Source: Spirosoma utsteinense
GTDB lineage: Bacteria; Bacteroidota; Bacteroidia; Cytophagales; Spirosomataceae
Assembly (NCBI RefSeq): GCF_014282275.1
Contig: NZ_VFIA01000018.1
Coordinates: 62,001 to 126,000 of the forward strand
DNA length: 64,000 nt
Direction: 5' to 3'
This document shows positions 9,237-16,736 of this stretch, one piece after another (positions within the stretch are counted from its first letter, which is position 1; every line of letters starts with the position of its first letter). Made by a program: the position numbers and the translations under genes. The notes under the pieces were generated by a model. The model saw only the letters and a list, made by a program, of their open reading frames with translations, ran no database searches and had not been told where the DNA came from.

Positions 9237-11537
9237 TTACCGGTAGGAATAGCTGTTTTTGTAGCGGCTGCTGAAGTGATAAGCATCGCTGCTGCCACCT
9301 ACTGAATTCAGGATGATATTCAGGTTCTGGAAACGTTGCTCCCGGTGGAGAGTATCCAGGATTTTGAGGCTGTGTTTCGGCGTTACACCATGGCGAATGA
9401 CGAACAGGGTAGCATCGGCAAAAGGCGCAATGATCTGTGCATCGGTAACGATACCAATTGGTGGCGCATCGATGATAATCGTTTTAAATCGCTCACGAAG
9501 CTGGGCCAGTAGCTGCTTCAGTTGCGGACCGCTCAACAGTTCCGACGGATCCGGCGGTAAAGGCCCACTTGGGATAATGAAGTAGTTAGGATAGCCGGGT
9601 ACGGGTTTCAGAATATCGTCCAGCGTAGCTTCGTCGTTCAGGTAGTCACTCAACCCAATGTTATTATTGACATCGAACACCTGGTGTAGACGGGGCATCC
9701 GCATGTCCATTTCCAGAATAACGGTAGGCTGCTTCAGCATGGCCAGGCTGGCACCAAGATTCAGCGAAATGAATGACTTGCCCTCACCGCTCATACTGGA
9801 GGTAAAGAGTAACACGCGGCTGCTGGCATCTTCACTCTGGCCAATGTGCAGGTTGGTGCGGATCGTTCTGATCTGCTCAGCAATGACCGACCGGTTATTT
9901 GGCGCTACAACCAGTGCTTCGCGCTGGCGTTTGTGCATCACCTCGCCTAGGATCGGGACGTTCGTTACCTCTTCGACATCACCCCGACGCATAACCCGTG
10001 TGTTCAGGGCACCTTTGCTGGCAATAGCCGCCGTTGGCACCAGCAAACCTACCAGCCCGAACAAAGCATAGAAAACGATACCAACAGGTTTGATAGGTGA
10101 GTCACTGCTCTGAGCAGCATCAATAGTACGGCTGTCAGAGATTGCAGCAGCAAATGATACGGCCAGTTCTTCCCTTTTCTGAAGCAGGTACGTGTACAGG
10201 TTGTTCTTGATACCTTGCTGACGTGTGATATCCAGTAACGTACGCTCCTGCTGCGGGATAGACCGGATAACACCTTCCATCGATTCGTTCTTGGCCTGGT
10301 ACTGCTGCTGCGAACTTTCCAGCATCGTCTTCATCGACTCGATGTTCTGTCCGACGTTTTCCTTGGTTGCCTTGATCTGCTTCTCCAACGTCTGCAGCAT
10401 AGGGTTTTCTTCCGACGTGGTCTCGGTCAAATTGTCCCGCTGTAACTGTAACGTTGACAGCTTCTCGATCTGTCCGAGCAAGACGGGGTCGTTCAACCCT
10501 ACCGTTGCCGGTGTGCCGCCCCGCTTGCCTGATTGATTGCTGATGAATTTCTGTAGGTCGTTAAGCGTCGCCAGCTGAATATTTACCTGGTTGAGCTGAG
10601 CATCATTTTGCTGTGTCTTCTGTAAAAGCGACTGCGCCTGTTCGCTCAGGTTCGTTATACCCTGCGACGACTTGTAGGTCTCGACCCGTTTTTCAACCGA
10701 CGATAACTCGCCCGAAACCATCTGAAGCCGGTCTTCAACGAAACGGAGTGTATTGGAAGCCACTTTGTTCTTGTCGACAATAGCGGCATGGTTGTATTCC
10801 TTGATGAGGCTGTTCAGAATCGCTTCACCTTTCTGCGGAACGGCATCTTCAATTGTCAGGTGGATAACCGTTGAGGTTTTACTCGTTGGTTCCGCTTTCA
10901 GGCTGCTCAGGTAAGTCCCAATGGCAGCCGTCCGGGGCATAGCCTGCACAATGATTGGCGCTGTAGTGTCGCTCACTGCCCGGCGGGTAAGCACACGCAG
11001 TTTACCGTAAGGCGTTTGGACGCTCTGGTTGAGCGGATACGTTTTTTCGTTAATCCGTACCGACTGGCTATTAACGAACGACAAGGAAAGCGGCTTTTTG
11101 TACAGCTCCTGATTGGGCGCTTCGGTAAGCAGCAGAACCGGCGATTCGTTGTAGATCTCCCGCTTGCCGAACGATGTACTGTGGAAGTATTTGTTTTCGA
11201 GATGCAGATCCGCCACAACACGCTCCATAAGCGTATTGGAACGTAACACTTCGAGTTCGTTCTCAACCACTTTCTTAGGGTTGTAAACGTCCAGCTCCTT
11301 TAGTGGGCTGGCTTGTGCGTTCCCTTTCTTTTCGTCCTGAAGCAAAAGGCTCGCCTGGATCCGGTAGATAGGCTGCTTGTACAACAGGTAAACATAAGCA
11401 CCGGCCAACGCCAGGCCAATAGTAAGCACATACCAAGGCCAGTTCCGCACATAGGGCGCCAGATGCGTCCGAACGTTCGATTCAGACGAATCGACTACCT
11501 GGTAAGGCACATATGAGTAGTTTGACTTTGCACTCAT
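9237..11537 (-). CDS. Wzc-like polysaccharide co-polymerase with tyrosine autokinase domain
   Basis: 766 residues. One membrane span lies at about 34-53 and the second at about 485-506; they flank a periplasmic region with the Wzz domain and long coiled coils (roughly 260-450). The cytoplasmic BY-kinase domain has Walker A at 584-588 (GEGKS), Walker A' VILEMDMR at 606-613 and Walker B IIIDAPP at 687-693. The last 14 residues hold four tyrosines (753, 759, 763, 765), a typical autophosphorylation cluster. The protein sets chain length and couples polymerisation to export. It follows the Wza-like gene by about 50 bp. Confidence 0.95.
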   Translation of the reverse strand: MSAKSNYSYVPYQVVDSSESNVRTHLAPYVRNWPWYVLTIGLALAGAYVYLLYKQPIYRIQASLLLQDEKKGNAQASPLKELDVYNPKKVVENELEVLRSNTLMERVVADLHLENKYFHSTSFGKREIYNESPVLLLTEAPNQELYKKPLSLSFVNSQSVRINEKTYPLNQSVQTPYGKLRVLTRRAVSDTTAPIIVQAMPRTAAIGTYLSSLKAEPTSKTSTVIHLTIEDAVPQKGEAILNSLIKEYNHAAIVDKNKVASNTLRFVEDRLQMVSGELSSVEKRVETYKSSQGITNLSEQAQSLLQKTQQNDAQLNQVNIQLATLNDLQKFISNQSGKRGGTPATVGLNDPVLLGQIEKLSTLQLQRDNLTETTSEENPMLQTLEKQIKATKENVGQNIESMKTMLESSQQQYQAKNESMEGVIRSIPQQERTLLDITRQQGIKNNLYTYLLQKREELAVSFAAAISDSRTIDAAQSSDSPIKPVGIVFYALFGLVGLLVPTAAIASKGALNTRVMRRGDVEEVTNVPILGEVMHKRQREALVVAPNNRSVIAEQIRTIRTNLHIGQSEDASSRVLLFTSSMSGEGKSFISLNLGASLAMLKQPTVILEMDMRMPRLHQVFDVNNNIGLSDYLNDEATLDDILKPVPGYPNYFIIPSGPLPPDPSELLSGPQLKQLLAQLRERFKTIIIDAPPIGIVTDAQIIAPFADATLFVIRHGVTPKHSLKILDTLHREQRFQNLNIILNSVGGSSDAYHFSSRYKNSYSYR

Positions 11538-11589
11538 GGTTGTAATATTGAGATTGTTGAGTAGGGTGATGGTTGGGCGAAATGGCTGA

Positions 11590-12393
11590 CTAATTACGCG
11601 TCACGATAATGGCGATAAGCGATAGAATACCGATGAAAACAGGAGCCAGCTGGTAGGTCCGGTCTACGCTCGTTACACGAGCTTTGCCTGGTTCTATATA
11701 GACGACATCATTTGGATGCAGTGAATAATAAGGCGACCGAAAGGCATCCCGGTTCGTCAGGTCGATGCGGGTGAAGATGCGTTTATTACCTTCTTCCCGA
11801 ATGACCAGTACGTTATCACGACGACCATAGATCGTTAGATCACCAGCTAATCCCAGCGCTTCCGGTATGGTTATTCGTTCGTTCGGAATGGTGAACAAGG
11901 CTGGCCGGGCCACCTCCCCCAATACCGAAATCCGAAAGTTCAAGTTGCGGACATTGACCGTTGGCTCTTTTAGATAGGGCTTCAGTTTTGTGGTAATTAA
12001 ATCGGCAATCTGGGTCGTATTCAAATCGGCAACAGGCAGTTGACCAACCAGCGGCAGTTTAATTGTACCGTCATTGGCAACCAGGTAACCAGGGGTATTG
12101 ACCAATGGGTTGGCACCGTTATTCGTGATGTTTGTAGAAGCCGAAGCAGACGGGTTAAAATAAACAGTTGCCTCCGAATTCAGACTGCTCACCTGTATCG
12201 ACAAAACATCACCTTTTTTGACAGTAGGAATGAATGGTTCGGCAATTGAGACAGTATCTTCGCCCTTCGTCAGACCTTGGAAATACACTAATTTCTTAGC
12301 GGATGAACATCCGGCTAAAACTCCTATCCAGAGGCAGATTACCATTGGACTTATCCAGGCTTTCACCCACACGCGCAATTCATTTTTTATCAT
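11590..12393 (-). CDS. Wza-like polysaccharide export outer-membrane lipoprotein
   Basis: The frame is open from 12444, but the ATG at 12393 is preferred because it places a signal sequence directly at the N-terminus, with lipobox LAGC and acylated Cys29 of 267 residues. Poly_export/SLBB features follow: VKKGDVLSIQVSSLN, GTIKLPLVGQLPVADL, and NVRNLNFRISVLGEVARPALFTIPNERITIPEAL. A C-terminal hydrophobic segment (YQLAPVFIGILSLIAIIV) could form the outer-membrane helix. It is the first gene of the long exopolysaccharide operon and is preceded by an extended leader that carries a repeated promoter-like element. Confidence 0.92.
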   Translation of the reverse strand: MIKNELRVWVKAWISPMVICLWIGVLAGCSSAKKLVYFQGLTKGEDTVSIAEPFIPTVKKGDVLSIQVSSLNSEATVYFNPSASASTNITNNGANPLVNTPGYLVANDGTIKLPLVGQLPVADLNTTQIADLITTKLKPYLKEPTVNVRNLNFRISVLGEVARPALFTIPNERITIPEALGLAGDLTIYGRRDNVLVIREEGNKRIFTRIDLTNRDAFRSPYYSLHPNDVVYIEPGKARVTSVDRTYQLAPVFIGILSLIAIIVTRN

Positions 12394-12560
12394 TTTCACC
12401 AATCTTAATTTAAAGCCTGATTTGGATTTATCTGGTATACACAACGGCGTTGGTAACTGATAGGTAAATTATACAGGCCTCGTTCAATAAATACAACTTA
12501 ATAACAGCTGGACCCAAGTGGGTGCTCTGTTTATCAATAAGATAGGCGTTCGGTGGGAGA

Positions 12561-12587
12561 GAAAGCACGCGAGTAAAGCGTGCTTTC
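12561..12587 (-). promoter_or_regulatory. Stem-loop in the leader of the export operon
   Basis: Perfect 10-bp arms GAAAGCACGC (12561-12570) and GCGTGCTTTC (12578-12587) with a 7-nt loop. It lies in the transcribed leader if transcription starts at the repeated element near 12750, about 170 bp before the first gene. There is no clear T-run after it on the minus strand, so it may be an attenuator, an RNA-stability element or incidental. Confidence 0.45.
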
Positions 12588-12708
12588 CTAAAAGTTCTTA
12601 CCTCAAAAGTACCAGAATCTATTGAGGGAATAATGGAATAGGGCACATAGCTACCTACGCTCCTCTTTAATTATATTGGTATTTATATTTACTGATTGGC
12701 AACTTCAG

Positions 12709-12811
12709 TAATATTGACATTATCTTTAGAGATTATATAGCATACTAAAAATTAGATATTTCAAATAATTTTCAAGAGATAATGAGGCAATACCCACTCA
12801 TACAGTAACTG
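12709..12811 (-). repeat. 103-bp repeated promoter-like element, copy 1
   Basis: This stretch matches 15820-15922 at 99 of 103 positions; the differences are three in the cluster at 12726-12733 and one near 12784. Both copies lie in the same orientation, upstream of minus-strand polysaccharide genes. On the minus strand it contains TTG, an 18-nt spacer and TAATTTTT (12775 down to 12747), close to the Bacteroidota -33/-7 promoter (TTG and TAnnTTTG). Such conservation over 100 bp, beyond a minimal promoter, suggests extra regulator sites. Confidence 0.85.
12747..12775 (-). promoter_or_regulatory. Predicted Bacteroidota-type promoter, copy 1
   Basis: Read on the minus strand: TTG at 12775-12773, 18 nt, then TAATTTTT at 12754-12747. 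This fits the -33 and -7 pattern used by the primary sigma factor of Bacteroidota except for the last base of TAnnTTTG. It would give a leader of roughly 350 nt for the export gene. Prediction by eye only. Confidence 0.45.
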
Positions 12812-13078
12812 TGAGAAAAGTTATATTTCTATCCTTTGGTTAGTGTAACTGATTTCTAAAATCGTATTATCGTTTTCCTCAGCTACATGCCACGTAAAAA
12901 CAGCTACTTTGCAAGTGGATAATTGGAGCAAGTCAATCACCGAATAGTACTACCAGCGCATCTTTAGCCTAAAAAAAATGTCCACTTGATCAAGCCACTA
13001 ATTGCTCAGGACCTGATCAAACGGACGGTCTATACGAAACTGGTATGATACAGCTTCTCCTACTGATTCTATTTTCAG

Positions 13079-14536
13079 TTATGGTACTGGATTGCCTTTC
13101 GTATCAACGTTTGCCGATGCATTGACAGTGCCACCCTGTACCCCTTCGTAATACTTACCACCGGGTCCCTTGCCCATTCGGTTGTTGGTTAGCAGATTAT
13201 CGATGGCCTTGCTGCCATATGACATAAAAGTTGCCTGATTGCCGGGACTGGTCTCATTCGAAATCTGGTTGCCGCTAAATGTGTTGTTGGGCGAATTGTC
13301 GCAAATCACAGCCTTGTTGGCAGTACTTTCCAGCACGTTATCTGTGAAGTTACCTCCTTTTGTAGAGTGCCCGATTTCCAGCATACCCGTCATGTTAAAC
13401 TTGTTTTTGGTAAAGTTGACAGCCCCACCGTTGAACAGTTGAACTCCGCCTACACACTGGCCAACGGTTGTATTACCAGAGATAAGCATCCCTCCTGTTA
13501 CAGACCCGTTGCCATTACCATCGTTTGATCCTTCTAGGAACTTGTCGAACACTCCTTCGAACTTATTATCGGTAATAGTGACACTACGGGCAGCCCCGGC
13601 AATTTCAATACCGAACAGGCTACAATCCTTGACATGGTTAGCCGCTACGGTAAGGCCTTCCAGGGGGCCAGACAGAGAAATCCCAAAATGACAATCGTGA
13701 AAATAGTTATTGCTCACTTCAATCGATTTACCCGCATAGATGCTGGGATTATCATGGTTGAAGATCTCACACCCCATCCGCTTGGCTTCTACAGAATTGT
13801 TCCTGACCAGAATGTTGCTGGCTATCCTGTTGGTCTGGATTTTTAGTGTCATCCAGTTAGTACTGTCCTTTGCTGCCGCATCGGTGCTGGTACAGTTCTG
13901 TACAGTCAGATTCGTTACTGAAGGACCGTCGATATAAATGACACCATACGTTCCTTTCTCCTGTGAAGTGACCGTCCATGATAATCCATCGATAACTACA
14001 TTATCTAGCGGGATAGATGGATCAGTAGCGTTGGCAAATGAAACGTAGGTTTTAGGCAGCGTAATCGTCACCTTACCCGGATTGCTTCGAACACTCATCC
14101 CACTACGTAAGTGAACAGTTGTGAGCTGCGTATACGTGCCATCTGGAATAATAAGGTCATCGACGGCACTAACTGCTGTCTGGAGTTCAGGACCAATGTC
14201 GGAGTCGGTGGGTTCGATACCAAACCAGAACGCACTGGCAGGTCCCGTGTATTCCCGTATATAACGTCTGCCATTTGCCATCACTAACACAGTGCCCATA
14301 TTATCGGCACTTACCAGATCGCTGAATACGAGGTTAAACGTACCCTCCCGACCAGCATCGGTGATGCGGATGCTACTGGGAACTGTATGGGTCTGAAACA
14401 TTCTCAGACTGGCAATCGTCATTGTATCCTGCCGTTGCACAACCTGGTCGGGAATCGGTTCGGATTCTTTACAGGCAGCCAGCACGAGCAGAAAAATGAA
14501 TAAAAAAGTCAATTGAACAGCTAGTAGATGCCTCAT
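13079..14536 (-). CDS. Beta-helix lipoprotein linked to polysaccharide genes
   Basis: 485 residues. The N-terminus is a lipoprotein signal with lipobox VLAAC (Cys22). After about 130 residues of a small N-terminal domain come repeated short strands rich in N, G, V and I, such as NVVIDGLSW, NLTVQNCTS, NILVRNNSVEAK, SIEVSNNYFHDCHFGISLSG and SVTITDNKFEGV, the pattern of right-handed parallel beta-helix (pectate-lyase-like) proteins. Such folds bind or cleave acidic polysaccharides. It is downstream of a glycosyltransferase gene by about 15 bp, so it may trim, epimerise or bind the exported polymer. Catalytic residues cannot be assigned. Confidence 0.8.
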   Translation of the reverse strand: MRHLLAVQLTFLFIFLLVLAACKESEPIPDQVVQRQDTMTIASLRMFQTHTVPSSIRITDAGREGTFNLVFSDLVSADNMGTVLVMANGRRYIREYTGPASAFWFGIEPTDSDIGPELQTAVSAVDDLIIPDGTYTQLTTVHLRSGMSVRSNPGKVTITLPKTYVSFANATDPSIPLDNVVIDGLSWTVTSQEKGTYGVIYIDGPSVTNLTVQNCTSTDAAAKDSTNWMTLKIQTNRIASNILVRNNSVEAKRMGCEIFNHDNPSIYAGKSIEVSNNYFHDCHFGISLSGPLEGLTVAANHVKDCSLFGIEIAGAARSVTITDNKFEGVFDKFLEGSNDGNGNGSVTGGMLISGNTTVGQCVGGVQLFNGGAVNFTKNKFNMTGMLEIGHSTKGGNFTDNVLESTANKAVICDNSPNNTFSGNQISNETSPGNQATFMSYGSKAIDNLLTNNRMGKGPGGKYYEGVQGGTVNASANVDTKGNPVP

Positions 14537-14551
14537 AGGTTTTTGCGAAAA

Positions 14552-15448
14552 TCACCGCAGACCCGCGTAGGTCTTTAGCTTGTTATAAACCCGGGTAGCA
14601 ACGCTGTAGCGTTGTAACGTCCGGCGATGGTAATAGTCGGTAATCTGTGGACTTTCGGCCAGGTCAAAAACACGCTTGGTACCGGTATCCAATGGCGTTT
14701 TATATCGATTGTAGATGTTGGTGTGTGTAGCTTCCTCACCAAAACCTATATTCTGCACCTTCGACACAGTGGGATAAACAGATAAACCGTTTGCCTTGAA
14801 TCGATTGTAGCAGAACCGGATATCCCAGGCATCGGCCCGGCCCTCCATTTGGTCGCGCAACATACCAACCAGATCTGATCCACCCTGCATAAACGCTTTC
14901 TGCTGCGTGCGATCCTTTTCAAACTCCGGATAATCTGTCATGTTCCAGTCGACCGATTGCCAGCGGTCGGCCCAGGTAGCCCAGCCCCAGGGACTGTGAC
15001 GAGGTACGAAGTAGGTCTCGAATGGATAATCGTCCGGATGGCCGAGCGGCATGGTATACCCGGAAATGGAGTACACGTTTTTATCGGTTTCGTACTGACG
15101 CAGGCACTGATTCATATAGTCCAGAAAATTCGGGGCTGTGATCAGATCGTCTTCTACGATAATAGCCGACGGGAATCGATCCAGCACATAGGAGATACCC
15201 CGAATGATTGAGTCGGCACACCCGATATTGGTCTTGGCGTAATCGCGGTGGATGGTTCGGAAACCCGTTGCCCCATCCAGTACTTCATGAACCTCAGCAA
15301 CCTTCGCTGCATCCTGCGCCCGTTTAGGTGCATCAACAAAGATGTACAGATCACTCTCTGGCGCCAGATGGTTGGCCTGAAGAGCCTCAAGCGTTGCTTT
15401 TAATTCAGTCGGGCGTTTGTAGGCAAACAGCAGAACTGGTGCGTTCAT
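14552..15448 (-). CDS. GT2-like glycosyltransferase (sugar-nucleotide GT-A fold)
   Basis: The frame is open from 15532, but the ATG at 15448 gives MNAPVLLFAYKRPTELKATL, a normal family start, and 298 residues; the extra 28 upstream residues look untranslated. It contains DLYIFVDAPK near residue 40, ITAPNFLDYMNQCLRQYE, and PRHSPWGWATWADRWQSVDW in the middle, a motif set seen in hypothetical GT2-like transferases of surface-polysaccharide loci; IVEDDL near residue 95 is the likely metal site. It is followed after 15 bp by the beta-helix lipoprotein gene and preceded by the second copy of the 103-bp element. Confidence 0.8.
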   Translation of the reverse strand: MNAPVLLFAYKRPTELKATLEALQANHLAPESDLYIFVDAPKRAQDAAKVAEVHEVLDGATGFRTIHRDYAKTNIGCADSIIRGISYVLDRFPSAIIVEDDLITAPNFLDYMNQCLRQYETDKNVYSISGYTMPLGHPDDYPFETYFVPRHSPWGWATWADRWQSVDWNMTDYPEFEKDRTQQKAFMQGGSDLVGMLRDQMEGRADAWDIRFCYNRFKANGLSVYPTVSKVQNIGFGEEATHTNIYNRYKTPLDTGTKRVFDLAESPQITDYYHRRTLQRYSVATRVYNKLKTYAGLR

Positions 15449-15532
15449 AGTTGAGTAAGAATTCGTAACAAATGAGTAGACTGTGGGGTAACCGGCGCTG
15501 TCACAACGGTTCAGGAAAACCTTTTTAATCAA

Positions 15533-15819
15533 TAGAAATACTTCCTTGACAAAAATCAGTGAACCGGCTATACATTGGTTTCAATGGGTTGTTGACCAAT
15601 CTTAGTTTGCCAGTTTATAGCGCTTGCTGGCTATACTAATGTTAACGATCAGTAATCGTACGGCGAAGAGGAGGTGCTTAGGAACTTTAGTACTTCACTG
15701 TGTAGAAGTACAACCCAAAATTACCGGATCAATTCAAAGAAATAATCGATTCAATGTTAGACTGTTGAATTGCGATTTTAATTATAAGGACACATAGCGT
15801 AACGAATCATACGTTTTGG
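15533..15819. other. Intergenic leader of the glycosyltransferase/beta-helix unit
   Basis: About 290 bp of AT-rich sequence between the glycosyltransferase start and the second 103-bp element. No coding frame with family character was found. On the minus strand it is likely the transcribed leader of the two-gene unit. Its length is similar to the leader after copy 1, but the two leaders share no obvious sequence outside the 103 bp. Confidence 0.5.
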
Positions 15820-15922
15820 TAATATTGACATTATCTCTAGCGACTATATAGCATACTAAAAATTAGATATTTCAAATAATTTTCAAGAGATAATAAGGCA
15901 ATACCCACTCATACAGTAACTG
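15820..15922 (-). repeat. 103-bp repeated promoter-like element, copy 2
   Basis: Matches 12709-12811 at 99 of 103 positions in the same orientation. The identity begins at TAATATTGACATTATCT and ends at ACCCACTCATACAGTAACTG; sequence on both sides diverges at once. It lies on the 5' side of the minus-strand glycosyltransferase gene at 15448 and directly after the LytTR gene. The abrupt borders and common position suggest a duplicated or selectively maintained control region. Confidence 0.85.
15858..15886 (-). promoter_or_regulatory. Predicted Bacteroidota-type promoter, copy 2
   Basis: Minus-strand TTG at 15886-15884, 18-nt spacer and TAATTTTT at 15865-15858, identical to the promoter core in copy 1. 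It would drive the glycosyltransferase and beta-helix lipoprotein pair with a leader of about 400 nt. Confidence 0.45.
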
Positions 15923-15988
15923 ACAGAAGGAGTACATACTTATTTTCTGGACTATGTATGTTGCATTCAGTATCGTTTCAATTACGTA

Positions 15989-16051
15989 AATCAGCCGGTC
16001 CAGCTTCAACGATCGTCGTACAGATGACCTTCGAAACGGGACCGGCTGATT
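15989..16051. repeat. Inverted repeat downstream of the LytTR gene
   Basis: Perfect 13-bp arms AATCAGCCGGTCC (15989-16001) and GGACCGGCTGATT (16039-16051) with a 37-nt loop. A second element overlaps it: CTTCAACGAT at 16004-16013 is complementary to ATCGTTGAAG, present twice at 16058-16067 and 16073-16082. It lies just after the LytTR stop codon, so it may be the 3' hairpin of that mRNA, although no T-run follows on the minus strand. Confidence 0.6.
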
Positions 16052-16086
16052 GATGTTATCGTTGAAGAAAACATCGTTGAAGACCA

Positions 16087-16461
16087 CTAAAGGCCATTAC
16101 TGATGTTTCCTTCCGTATGTGATTCAGGTGTGCCCAAGGTGTCCTCTACCTGTTTTAGTTGGTTGGCCGTATACTCCAGCCGGTTACGGGCCACCGATAG
16201 CAATGTACCATCAGATAGTTGAATCCAGCCGGTTCTACCCCTCTTCTGTTTAAACTCCTGTACATAAATCGGGTTTACTATAGCTGAGCGATGAACGCGA
16301 ATGAAATTGAGTTTGTCCTCGAACCAGCCAAGCGGTTGCGAAACTATTAACGAGTGTCCATCAAGTTGATGTACCCATGTGTAGTTAGCTTCGCCTTTAA
16401 GCCAGACAATTGACTGGACTGAAACGGGTTGGCGCTGTCCTGGAAGATTAATAGTTAACAT
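16087..16461 (-). CDS. Orphan LytTR DNA-binding protein
   Basis: 124 residues made almost entirely of a LytTR domain. Visible landmarks are IVWLKGEANYTWVHQLDGHSL near 18-38, FIRVHRSAIVNPIYVQEF near 53-70, and LSDGTLLSVARNRL near 82-95. Response regulators of the AlgR/LytR class normally carry a receiver domain of about 120 residues in front; here it is absent, so activity is not controlled by phosphorylation of this chain. It lies beside the exopolysaccharide units and the 103-bp element, which makes it a candidate regulator of them. The C-terminal 25 residues are polar and not part of the domain. Confidence 0.85.
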   Translation of the reverse strand: MLTINLPGQRQPVSVQSIVWLKGEANYTWVHQLDGHSLIVSQPLGWFEDKLNFIRVHRSAIVNPIYVQEFKQKRGRTGWIQLSDGTLLSVARNRLEYTANQLKQVEDTLGTPESHTEGNISNGL

Positions 16462-16736
16462 ATAAGGTATATATAGATGTCACTACACATTTACGCTATC
16501 AACTCGATCCTGGATGTTTATGTCACACGTTATGTCGTTAGCGACCATATACCTACTCACCCATTGAGCTATTGACACGCTAAAAAATGCCTTCATTTCT
16601 ACCCGTTGAGCCTATAGTCCTTTGCCTAACTTTATGAGTACCTACAAATATTATTAAAGTTCATAAAACCTATGGTCATAGTAACCAGATAAAATTTTAG
16701 TTACTGTGCAAGTAGTTTTCCATAACCCTATTCTCT
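16462..16736. promoter_or_regulatory. Divergent intergenic region between LytTR gene and envelope-protein pair
   Basis: 275 bp shared by the minus-strand LytTR gene and the plus-strand gene at 16737. It contains AGTAAC (16680-16685) and GTTACT (16700-16705) as a small inverted repeat. The nonamer AGTTACTGT at 16699-16707 also occurs, as its complement, at the same edge of both 103-bp elements (12802-12810 and 15913-15921). A stretch around 16530-16560 weakly resembles the variable part of the 103-bp element. These are candidate binding sites for the LytTR protein. Confidence 0.4.

Larger units (their letters stand above)
12445..13078. other. Long leader/intergenic region before the exopolysaccharide operon
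   Basis: About 630 bp without a convincing gene. Read on the minus strand toward the export gene at 12393, it contains a 103-bp element shared with the region at 15820-15922, a stem-loop at 12561-12587, and a small palindrome around 12510-12523. The part from 12820 to 13078 lies downstream of the beta-helix gene on the minus strand; no good terminator was found there. Short frames in this region have no family resemblance and were not called. Confidence 0.6.

Noticed and set aside
12428-12646. A 72-codon frame in the leader of the export operon
   Set aside because: Covers the stem-loop, has unlike codon use and ends over the export gene start; better read as leader RNA.
15872-16087. A 71-codon frame directly after the LytTR gene
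   Set aside because: GTG start, runs through the inverted repeats and half of the 103-bp element, and has no recognisable domain.
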